Positions 6,991 through 13,294 of a stretch of 64,000 nucleotides of DNA are shown here, one piece after another. How positions within the stretch are numbered: the first letter of the stretch is position 1; every line of letters begins with the position of its first letter. The translations under genes and the position numbers were made by a program. Source of the stretch: an uncultured Dehalococcoidia bacterium (GTDB lineage: Bacteria; Chloroflexota; Dehalococcoidia; Lucifugimonadales; UBA1123); contig CATOSI010000002.1 in assembly GCA_951812505.1 (NCBI GenBank), positions 372,001 to 436,000 on the forward strand, in the 5' to 3' direction. Under the pieces are notes generated by a model, which saw only the letters and a program-made list of their open reading frames with translations, was not told the DNA's origin and did not search any database.

Positions 6991-8004
6991 ATGACCACCC
7001 TTGTAGCATTGAACACGATGAACGGCCTCGTCATGGGTTGCGATAGCTTGGCGACTCATAATCAGAGGCTCGTTGATCCGAGTAAGCTTCTCACAGTTGT
7101 TAATATGGACGATTTTGATCTGGACGAACCTCTAATCTCATTTGGAGAACTCATAGCAGAAAGCACTTTAGTCCCAATCAACCATATAACCCAAGAGGAA
7201 AAAATGGTCTCTCTAGCTCCTATGGATGTAGGTGTAATGTTTACAGGCATCGCCGCCATAGGAAATCGCACTGTTCAGAGTATGGTTGAGGAACTTAAGA
7301 TTAGAGACTCTAACCCAATCAGAGTCTTGGAATATCGTATGAGCGAGGGTGGTGGGCAGTGGACAATTGAGTGGATCGCAAATTGGCTGCGGGACCGCAT
7401 TGGTCAACACTATAGTGAACAATACCAAGATTTGCCCGAATCCATACGTCCCGCACTTGAGATAATGGTCGGTGGATATGATCCTCATGGGACTGTTCCA
7501 TGCGTAGCAAGAGTCGACGTAAGAGAGCAGGAAGTAGAGGTAGATCACGCGTTCACTGTACATCTTGGCGCACAGAGCACGGAAATACAAAGATTACTAT
7601 TCGGCATAGACGATGAAAACGAAGGGGTACTTAATACACAAGCTGAAGAACTACTTAGGGCGTACAGAGCCGATATCGAAACTGCTCTCAAGAGTGCAGG
7701 CATCTCCATAGAAAATGTTGAGCTACCCGATCCTACGAACTATGAAGTGAATCAGGTCTTGTCTGACGGCTGGGGATTGAAGGGACTTCGCGCACCATGG
7801 GGTCAGTTCTCCGTACAGAACGCGATAGATTGTGTGGATTTTCTGGTGAATATCATGATTCGTTCGCATCAGTTCAAGTTGGAAATGCCCACTGTGGGCG
7901 GGCCGGCGCAAATCGGAGTAATCCAAAAGGGTCGGGGGTTCAAATACGTTTCTGAAAGGGTATGGCGGCATGGCGGCACTGTTACACCCATCGAGGAATC
8001 ATGA
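6991..8004 (+). CDS. Proteasome-fold Ntn hydrolase with large insertion
   Basis: 337 residues. After removal of Met1 the protein would begin TTLVALNTMNGLVMGCDSLA, matching HslV and proteasome beta subunits (catalytic Thr1; Asp17 in the CDS position; ADS-like motif). The usual Lys33-containing strand is displaced. About 48 residues are inserted and the likely equivalent is EEKMVSLAPMDVG followed by VMFTGIAAIGNRTVQSMVEEL. The C-terminal ~170 residues have no match I recognise. Start 6991 is fixed by GGAGG (6981-6985) and by the need for Thr at position 2; upstream in-frame codons are unrelated. It is probably a self-compartmentalising peptidase or amidase of an uncommon type (Anbu/BPH-like). 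No ATPase partner is adjacent. Confidence 0.68.
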   Translation: MTTLVALNTMNGLVMGCDSLATHNQRLVDPSKLLTVVNMDDFDLDEPLISFGELIAESTLVPINHITQEEKMVSLAPMDVGVMFTGIAAIGNRTVQSMVEELKIRDSNPIRVLEYRMSEGGGQWTIEWIANWLRDRIGQHYSEQYQDLPESIRPALEIMVGGYDPHGTVPCVARVDVREQEVEVDHAFTVHLGAQSTEIQRLLFGIDDENEGVLNTQAEELLRAYRADIETALKSAGISIENVELPDPTNYEVNQVLSDGWGLKGLRAPWGQFSVQNAIDCVDFLVNIMIRSHQFKLEMPTVGGPAQIGVIQKGRGFKYVSERVWRHGGTVTPIEES

Positions 8005-8488
8005 CAGTCGTAGCCGCTACTGCACCTTCTTAAGAATCGAGCGGTACACAGGGCCTCGGGGGATGGCGGCCTCGATCTCGATAGCCACGGACGCGCCGTT
8101 GTCCAGGACTGACACGGAGACGCGGGCTGTCCGAGGTCGTCGTGGCCAAGCGCCGCCGGTAGTTCACGCACGGCTTGACTAGTGCTGCGTCCAGATATTT
8201 ATGACATTATCGGGTCGCCCCCAACCCCTGGAATCCCGCCTTCGCGGGAATGACGGTTCGCTGTCGGAGTGCGACAAATTCATATGGTTTTGGTACTAGA
8301 GGATGGTTCGGGCATACTTGGTCAGTCGCTCGATGTCTTCCCACGCCGCGCCCTCTCGCTCTTCGTCGGGGCTGATTTCTATTTCGAGGTCAACGCCATT
8401 TCGGCGCCGGCGGACAGCCGGGGTGTCGGGCGGTTATGATAGGGTGAGAGGGCAAGGATTTTTTCGGTGATTGGGTTGGAGGTGAGAT
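8005..8488. repeat. Repeat insertion flanked by two possible gene fragments
   Basis: 8175-8260 carries an IS630-like end variant (CTAGTGCTGCGTCCAG) and a GGAATCCCGCCTTCGCGGGAATGACGG-type core. On the minus strand two short stretches have coding-like composition. One reads VSVLDNGASVAIEIEAAIPR through KKVQ and stops at 8017. The other reads NGVDLEIEISPDEEREGAAW through RTIL and stops at 8296. They could be parts of one or two genes broken by the repeat. I cannot assign a family to either. Confidence 0.35.
8435..8440 (+). promoter_or_regulatory. -10 element (TATGAT) of Uma2 gene
   Basis: GGGCGGTTATGATAGGG lies 49 nt before the Uma2 start. The same 12-mer GGGCGGTTATGA is found before the S9 peptidase gene at 52840, where a TTGACG -35 is also present. 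Confidence 0.4.
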
Positions 8489-9244
8489 ATGGTAACGAAG
8501 TTGACGGTTCATCCGCCGCCGTCGGGGCTGCGTCCGCAGCCGAGCGATAAGTTGGCGAGGTTGCCCGACCCGCCGAGGGAACCGGAAGCCATGCAGCAGA
8601 TACCGTTGATCGCGTTGATTCTCTTCGTCATCAAGGATTTCTTCGAGGGACGGGAGGATGTTCTGGTGGGGTCGGAGGGGTATCTGTGCAGAGAGGCGCG
8701 GACGCGCTCGGACCTGTTCGTTCCGGACATCGTGTTCGCGCAGGGGGTGAACGCGGATGTGATAGTGAATATCCAGAACGGGTATGTGATAGAGGATGTG
8801 GGCAAGCCGCCGGACCTGGTTCTGGAGGTGGCGTCGCCAAGCACGGGCAGGCGGGATTACACGGTGAAGCGGGATGGGTACGCGCGGCTTGGGGTTGGCG
8901 AGTACTGGCGTTTCGATCCGAGCGGCGGGGAGTATCATGACGCTCCGCTGGCGGGGGACCTGCTGGTGGATGGGGCGTATGAGCCAATCGAGCTGAATCA
9001 TGGGGCGGACGGCTCTATCTGGGGAAGGAGCGAGGCGCTAGGGCTGGACTTGCATTGGGTGGAGGGCGGTCTGCGATTTTATGATTACGAGCGGGGCAGG
9101 TTTCTTCTGGACCATGAGGAGCTCAAGGCGCAGATGGCCGAGGCTGAGGCACGCGCGGACAGCGAGGCGAGGCGGGCGGATATCGAGTCCAGGGCGAGGG
9201 CTGAGGCTGAAGTGGAGTTGGCGCGGCTGCGCGAGGAAGGCTGA
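8489..9244 (+). CDS. Uma2-family (DUF820) putative endonuclease
   Basis: 251 residues, PD-(D/E)xK-fold family abundant in Chloroflexota and cyanobacteria; molecular target unknown. Core seen: RSDLFVPDIVFAQG (first acidic residue), DLVLEVASPST (second acidic), then RRDYTVKRDGYARLGVGEYW ending in W-R-F-D-P, the family's Y..aGV.eYW.vD block. A C-terminal coiled coil of Ala/Glu/Arg heptads (EAEARADSEARRADIESRAR) follows, a common Uma2 extension. Start ATG 8489 follows GGAGGTGAG. It is transcribed alone and belongs to a set with 14584 and 18346 but is the most divergent of the three. Confidence 0.85.
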   Translation: MVTKLTVHPPPSGLRPQPSDKLARLPDPPREPEAMQQIPLIALILFVIKDFFEGREDVLVGSEGYLCREARTRSDLFVPDIVFAQGVNADVIVNIQNGYVIEDVGKPPDLVLEVASPSTGRRDYTVKRDGYARLGVGEYWRFDPSGGEYHDAPLAGDLLVDGAYEPIELNHGADGSIWGRSEALGLDLHWVEGGLRFYDYERGRFLLDHEELKAQMAEAEARADSEARRADIESRARAEAEVELARLREEG

Positions 9245-9295
9245 GCCTTCACCCTTGTTCTGGGCGGTCGGTCAGTGGGGCATCTAGGCGTATTG

Positions 9296-10219
9296 TCAAG
9301 CGGTTAGTTCGGCTGTCAATCTGCGGGCGGTCTCGATCAGGCTTGTTATCATTTCGTCGCTCAGGGTGTCGTGGGTGAAGCCGTGGATGATGGCGTCTCC
9401 CTGTTTGCGCAGGTCGGCCAGGTTGAGGCAGTCGTCCCATGAGATGATTCTGCGGTTGAGGGCCTGGTTGAGGGCGTAGCTCGTGTTGGAGCTTGAGCGC
9501 TGTTCGTCGGCCATGGAGGCTCTGAGGGCGGCCTCGCAAGCGGACAGGGCAAGCATGAGGGCGGCTTCGGAGAGGCCGGATTCGAGGGCTTTTTCGGCGT
9601 GTTGGGTTAGTTTGAGGATTTTCTGTCGGTCAGGAGGCGTTTCCGCGGTCGGGGCGTTGCGGCTCTGCGGCTCGCCGACGAGGATTAGCTCGAAAGTCCA
9701 GCCGGGCTTGGATTTTATGATGTAGGCCAACTGGGAGATTCTGCGGTCGGCGGCGATCGAGGAGCGGGTCTTGACCTCGATTACTCTTGTCTTGCCGTCT
9801 TCGCGGACGATGAGGTCGGCGCGGAAGCCAGGGAAGAAGTCGAGGGGAACTTGTGTTGAGACGTCGAGGCCCTCGCTCCGAAGTTTTTTGGCTGTTTTGT
9901 GCGCGACGTGTCTTTCTACGAATTCGGGGTTGACTTCTACAACGGGGCGGGCGCGGGCGAACCAGTCGGCGTCGAGTTCGAAGGCGTCGGGGTCACGGGC
10001 GATGCCGGCGTTGATGGCGGTTTCCTCACCGTACTGGGCTTCGATTTCGGTGAAGGTCAAGTCGGTCGCGGCGAGTTGGGCGAATGAGAGGCGTTGGGCG
10101 GCGGCAAGGCCGCGCTCTTTGGCTCCCCATTCGGCCATGATGTCGGCGTATTTCTCGAAGGGCAGGCTATCTAGGTAGTCTGTATCGTTTATGTCAATAT
10201 GAGCGTATTTCTCTCTCAT
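9296..10219 (-). CDS. BrnA-like segment fused to REase_AHJR-like nuclease domain
   Basis: 307 residues from ATG 10219 (GGAGGGAG upstream). Residues ~1-100: helical region ending ETAINAGIARDPDAFELDAD then WFARARP, the DUF4415/BrnA pattern EaxInaaIaxDPDxxELtdexFaRARP. The usual C-terminal RHH of BrnA is missing. Instead, residues ~110-190 form a PD-(D/E)xK domain: FFPGFRADLIVREDGKTRV then IEVKTRSS, and KPGWTFELILV, as in REase_AHJR-like proteins. Residues ~205-307 are helical (ALMLALSACEAALRASM; LRKQGDAIIHGF), resembling a HEPN/DUF4145-like bundle whose Arg is lost. It overlaps brnT by 26 nt, as antitoxin genes do. Probably a composite antitoxin or effector; the fusion itself is directly readable. 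Confidence 0.66.
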   Translation of the reverse strand: MREKYAHIDINDTDYLDSLPFEKYADIMAEWGAKERGLAAAQRLSFAQLAATDLTFTEIEAQYGEETAINAGIARDPDAFELDADWFARARPVVEVNPEFVERHVAHKTAKKLRSEGLDVSTQVPLDFFPGFRADLIVREDGKTRVIEVKTRSSIAADRRISQLAYIIKSKPGWTFELILVGEPQSRNAPTAETPPDRQKILKLTQHAEKALESGLSEAALMLALSACEAALRASMADEQRSSSNTSYALNQALNRRIISWDDCLNLADLRKQGDAIIHGFTHDTLSDEMITSLIETARRLTAELTA

Positions 10220-10466
10220 AATGTCTTCTCTCCCTCCGGGAGGGTTTGCGTAGGCTGATGATTCTGCGCCTGTTGCCACGTTCGGTGTAGATTACGGTGT
10301 AGAGCTGGTTTCCGATATAGCTGACGGCAATATAGCGCAACTCGTTATCACGCGGACTTTTCTCGGTTACCGCATTATCCCAGTCGAAATCTAAAATAGC
10401 CTCGAAGTCAATTTCGTGCTTGTCCAGGTTGGATCGCCGCTTGGATTCGTCCCACTCGTATGGCAT
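10194..10466 (-). CDS. brnT: BrnT-type ribonuclease toxin (DUF497)
   Basis: 90 residues. Starts MPYEWDESKRRSNLDKHEID, the hallmark F.WDe.K...N..KHgi.F of BrnT, followed by RYIAVSYIGNQLYTVIYTER and RRIISLRKPSRRERRHYE, where conserved Arg/His/Tyr build the RelE-like active site. BrnT cleaves RNA and is neutralised by BrnA. Its 3' end overlaps the hybrid BrnA/REase gene by 26 nt, so the two are translationally coupled. A -10 lies only 6 nt upstream of the ATG, suggesting a leaderless mRNA. Confidence 0.86.
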   Translation of the reverse strand: MPYEWDESKRRSNLDKHEIDFEAILDFDWDNAVTEKSPRDNELRYIAVSYIGNQLYTVIYTERGNRRRIISLRKPSRRERRHYEREIRSY

Positions 10467-10483
10467 GGGTATATTGTATAGTG
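10467..10483 (-). promoter_or_regulatory. brnT promoter with TACAAT -10 and TATA dyad
   Basis: On the minus strand CACTATACAATATACCC immediately precedes ATG. TACAAT (10478-10473) is separated from ATG by six bases, so transcription should begin at or next to the start codon. The TATA-TTG-TATA near-palindrome overlaps the -10 and is a plausible site for autorepression. Confidence 0.45.
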
Positions 10484-10544
10484 AATCGGGGATCGGATGA
10501 AGGATTTGTTTTCAAAAGAGGGGGTTGCAGCAGTTTCGAATCCG

Positions 10545-10585
10545 CCGCTTCCTGGATTCCCACTTTCGTGGGAATGACGAGTGTC
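10545..10585. repeat. Palindromic repeat core
   Basis: TTCCTGGATTCCCACTTTCG then TGGGAATGACGAG: a copy of the window-wide core hairpin between the divergent brnT and enolase genes. Confidence 0.6.
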
Positions 10586-10625
10586 AGGATTTTGCAATTG
10601 TCTCTTACCAAGGAGGGTGAGCGGA

Positions 10626-11711
10626 ATGAAGATTACGGGTGTGGAGTGTTTGGTACTGGATGGGGATTATCCGTTTGTGAAGGTGCGGACGGATGAGGGG
10701 ATTACGGGAATCGGGGAGTGTTTCAGGCGGCAGCCGGGGGTGACGAAGGCGCTTATCGAGGACCACCTGGCTCCGGCTATCGTTGGGAAGGACCCGCTGG
10801 ACACGGGTCTGCGGTTCAGGGACATGATGGGCGCGGGGTCTGCGGTGGAGATGGGCGGGGCGGTGTTCTGCGCGATCGCGGGGCTGGATATCGCGCTGTG
10901 GGATATCAAGGGGAAGGCGTTCGGGGCGCCTATCTACAAGCTGCTTGGCGGCAAGGTAAGGGACAAGGTGAAGGTTTACGCGAGTTCGATGCGGCGGGAC
11001 CTGACTCCGCTGGAGGAGGGCAGGCGGGCGGCTTCGTTCGTGGAACAGGGGTACAGTGGGTACAAGCTGCACAGCGCGGTGCCGGGGGAGATTGACGATC
11101 CGGCGGACGAGACTATCAAGACGGTGACGGAGGTCCGGGCGGCGGTCGGGGATGATATTGACATTCTGGTGGACGTGAATGGGGCGTACTCGGTACACCA
11201 GTCCATGTACATCGGGGCGGCGCTGGAGGATCTGGGGGTGTTCCATTTCGAGGAGCCGCGTCCGGCGCAGGACCTGGAGGGTCTGGCGCGGATCGCGGAC
11301 GCGCTGACGATTCCGATAGCTTCGGGGGAGATGATCTACACTCATCACGAGTACCGGGACCTGATTACTAAGGGCAGGGTGGATATCATCCAGCCGGATA
11401 TCGTGAAGGTGCCGGGGTTCACGGAGTTCGTGAAGATAGAGGCGCTGGCGTCGGCGTTCAATATACCGATCACGGTGCATAATACTCAGCCGATACTCAG
11501 CACTGTGGCGCACCTGCATTTCTGCGCGGCGAGTTCGATGGCGCCGTATTCGCAGGAGTACAATATCGAGCCGATTTCGATACGGGACGAGTGGCCGATT
11601 CTGAAGGAGCCGCTGGAGGTGGTTGACGGGTATATCGCGGTGCCTGAGGGCCCGGGGTTGGGGGTGGAGCTGGATGAGGAGATGGTGGGGAAATTAGCAA
11701 TTGGGAATTAA
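10626..11711 (+). CDS. Mandelate racemase/muconate lactonizing (enolase superfamily) enzyme
   Basis: 361 residues. An N-terminal capping domain is followed by a TIM barrel with the three metal ligands in ILVDVNGAY (Asp), FHFEEPRP (Glu) and IASGEMIY (Glu). A His-Asp dyad is seen as IIQPDIVK and ITVHNTQP, placing it in the mandelate racemase subgroup (racemase or sugar-acid dehydratase; cytoplasmic). The Kx[K/H] base motif reads GYKLHS. Start ATG 10626 is preceded by AGGAGGGTG. The last four codons (AIGN) and the stop come from an inserted AATT repeat. Substrate cannot be predicted. Expansions of this superfamily are known in SAR202. Confidence 0.88.
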   Translation: MKITGVECLVLDGDYPFVKVRTDEGITGIGECFRRQPGVTKALIEDHLAPAIVGKDPLDTGLRFRDMMGAGSAVEMGGAVFCAIAGLDIALWDIKGKAFGAPIYKLLGGKVRDKVKVYASSMRRDLTPLEEGRRAASFVEQGYSGYKLHSAVPGEIDDPADETIKTVTEVRAAVGDDIDILVDVNGAYSVHQSMYIGAALEDLGVFHFEEPRPAQDLEGLARIADALTIPIASGEMIYTHHEYRDLITKGRVDIIQPDIVKVPGFTEFVKIEALASAFNIPITVHNTQPILSTVAHLHFCAASSMAPYSQEYNIEPISIRDEWPILKEPLEVVDGYIAVPEGPGLGVELDEEMVGKLAIGN

Positions 11712-11820
11712 CAATTAAGAACTGGGAGTTTTGGATGGTGGTTCAGCGGTTGTCCGAACCGTGATTTGGGGGATGGGCAGGATTGGGGCGTGAGGATGGG
11801 AGAATGAGGGTCCGGGGTCT
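11695..11820. repeat. AATT repeat plus GTCAGAATC-type repeat
   Basis: AATTAGCAATTGGGAATTAA and following bases overlap the enolase stop codon. 11749-11800 resembles the GTCAGAATCAGGATTT...GATGAGCAGG repeat in degenerate form. No gene seen. Confidence 0.55.
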
Positions 11821-12003
11821 GGCGCTTGGGATGGGCGCGGTGTGCGGGGTTCGCACATGATATTCGTCAAAGAGGGTGTTACTAATCATGTCACTATCCC
11901 TGAATCAAGGCGGGAGATGGATAGAAAGACTTTTGGCAATGTGCTGAGGCAGGCGGGTCTGACACGCCGAGAATTTGGCAGGGTGGCCGATGAGGTTCTC
12001 TAG
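11821..12003 (+). pseudogene. C-terminal relic of a HicA toxin
   Basis: Open frame reading GVRGSHMIFVKEG then VTNHVTIPESRREMDRKTFG, VLRQAGLTRREF and stop at 12001-12003. The pattern rGSHhhf....v.IPxH...l..gt...IL.qAGl is HicA (mRNA interferase with catalytic His in GSH). The N-terminal strand/helix (about 25 residues) is absent or unrecognisable, and no HicB partner is present. An ATG at 11857 lies after the catalytic His, so any product would lack it. Read as a dead toxin fragment. Confidence 0.6.
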
Positions 12004-12027
12004 ACTGAAGACGCGGGCGGTTGGTCG

Positions 12028-12057
12028 TTGTACTGAATTTTTGCTATGTGATATTCT
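12028..12057 (+). promoter_or_regulatory. rpsU promoter
   Basis: TTGTAC (12028-12033), 18-nt spacer, TATTCT (12052-12057). This predicts a transcript start near 12064 and a leader of about 100 nt before the rpsU start. Confidence 0.5.
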
Positions 12058-12063
12058 ATGAAT

Positions 12064-12124
12064 GCCGTTGGAGACGTGTCTCCGGCTGTGGCACGTACCG
12101 CTGAGTGTGGCGGTCGGGCACGTG
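12064..12124 (+). promoter_or_regulatory. Structured rpsU leader with two hairpins
   Basis: Hairpin 1 (12064-12086): GGAGAC/GTCTCC stem with a GT loop, extended by GCC/GGC. Hairpin 2 (12092-12124): inner stem ACCGC/GCGGT (loop TGAGTGTG) and outer stem CACGT/ACGTG with a 5-nt bulge CGGGC on the 3' side. They end about 26 nt before the ribosome-binding site. A bulged two-tier hairpin ahead of a ribosomal-protein gene is the sort of element used for autoregulation. No known leader family is claimed. Confidence 0.45.
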
Positions 12125-12161
12125 GCTTTTGCCAGAGATTTCAGCGTTTAGGAGGATGTAT

Positions 12162-12350
12162 TTGGCATTTGTAAATTTGAGAGACGGCGAAGATCCGGAA
12201 GCTCTTCTGAAGCGCTTCCAGACGTCTATGCAGCGTTCGGGCATACTGAGAGAGCTCCGCAACCGGCGCTTCTTCCGGTCGAAAGGGGAGCAGTCGAGGC
12301 TGGATAAGCAGCGCAGCCTTCGACGCATCCGACGCCGACGCCGACGCTAG
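12162..12350 (+). CDS. rpsU: 30S ribosomal protein S21
   Basis: 62 residues with the standard S21 layout: AFVNLRDGEDPEALLKRFQ, then RSGILRELRNRRFFRSKGEQ and a very basic tail (RRIRRRRRR). S21 binds the small subunit near the anti-SD end of 16S rRNA and supports initiation. Start choice: AGGAGG (12150-12155) abuts an ATG at 12156 but is exactly 6 nt before TTG 12162, and (L/M)AFVNLR is the family N-terminus, so TTG is the start. An upstream structured leader and a strong downstream terminator make it a single-gene unit. Confidence 0.93.
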   Translation: MAFVNLRDGEDPEALLKRFQTSMQRSGILRELRNRRFFRSKGEQSRLDKQRSLRRIRRRRRR

Positions 12351-12355
12351 TACAG

Positions 12356-12480
12356 CGACTATATATTTCTGATGTATAGCAACCAGCCCTCTCTCTGAGG
12401 GGGAGGGGGCCTGTTGGCTGAAGTTCATAGCTGACAGCGCATTTACCTACCCTTATGGGATTTGGGGGATGGGGATTTTT
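12356..12480. repeat. CCCTCTCCC-type repeat remnant
   Basis: CAACCAGCCCTCTCTCTGAG then GGGGAGGGGGCCTGTTGGCTGAA and GCGCATTTACCTACCC. It matches the longer copy at 17950-18030 in both the hairpin and the flanking GCGCATTTAC part. No gene here. Confidence 0.55.
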
Positions 12481-12496
12481 GACGCTTGAATATGAG

Positions 12497-12528
12497 CCCC
12501 GTACCGAGGGTACGGGGTTATGTTGTTT
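12497..12528 (+). terminator. Strong intrinsic terminator after rpsU
   Basis: CCCCGTACC-GAG-GGTACGGGG, a perfect 9-bp stem with a 3-nt loop, followed by TTATGTTGTTTGT. Confidence 0.88.
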
Positions 12529-12562
12529 GTGACGATAGAGGTCGGACGGAGGCGTGTGTGAG

Positions 12563-13294
12563 ATGAATCTGGAACGCAGGCTAAGGACGCAGTGGACGGA
12601 GGCGGCGCAGGACTGGGTCGGCCAGGACCAGGTGCTCCGCACGGGCCTGCTGGATTCGTGGATGCTGGATGAACTCGGGGACGTGCGTGGGAAGCGTGTC
12701 CTGGATATCGGGTGTGGCGAGGGCCGGTTTTCGCGTCTGCTGGCAGGACTGGGCGCTGAGGTGACGGGCGTTGATCTGACGGAGCCTCTGATCGAGAGGG
12801 CGCGAGGCATGGCTGTCGGGGGCGACCGCTATGTGGTGGGTGATGCGGAGAGCCTGGCGGGGATCGAGGACGAGAGTTTCGATCTGGCGGTCTCGTATAT
12901 CGTGCTGGTGGACGTTCTGGACTATCGCGCGGCCGTCGAGGCGGCGTACCGGATTCTGAAGCCGGGCGGCAGGTTCGTGGTGTGCAATGTTCATCCGATG
13001 CGGTCGGCGGTGCCGTATGGGTGGATCAATCAGGGGAACAGGAAGCTGTTCTACGCGGTGGACAATTACTGGAACGAAGGCCCGCGGGAGTTCCCGTGGT
13101 TGGGCCGGAATTTCGTGAATATGCACAGGACGCTTTCGAGCTATGTGAATGTATTCGTGGCGTCGGGGTTCGCGCTGGAGGGTATGCAGGAGCCGACGCC
13201 TTCGGAGGAGCAGCTTGTGGAGGATCCGGCTCTCGACGATGAGTTCCGGGCTCCGAATTTTGTGGTGTATATGTTGAGGAAGCCTGAACTGTGA
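12563..13294 (+). CDS. Class I SAM-dependent methyltransferase
   Basis: 243 residues. Motif I VLDIGCGEGRFSRLLAGLGA with acidic post-I residue in VTGVDLTEP binds SAM; DESFDLAVSYIVLVDV is motif IV and YRILKPGGRFVVCNV is motif VI. The C-terminal half (MHRTLSSYVNVFVASGFAL) is the small-molecule/substrate part of the Methyltransf_11 type. Start ATG 12563 follows ACGGAGG. Substrate unknown. The next gene overlaps its stop codon by 4 nt. Confidence 0.85.
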   Translation: MNLERRLRTQWTEAAQDWVGQDQVLRTGLLDSWMLDELGDVRGKRVLDIGCGEGRFSRLLAGLGAEVTGVDLTEPLIERARGMAVGGDRYVVGDAESLAGIEDESFDLAVSYIVLVDVLDYRAAVEAAYRILKPGGRFVVCNVHPMRSAVPYGWINQGNRKLFYAVDNYWNEGPREFPWLGRNFVNMHRTLSSYVNVFVASGFALEGMQEPTPSEEQLVEDPALDDEFRAPNFVVYMLRKPEL

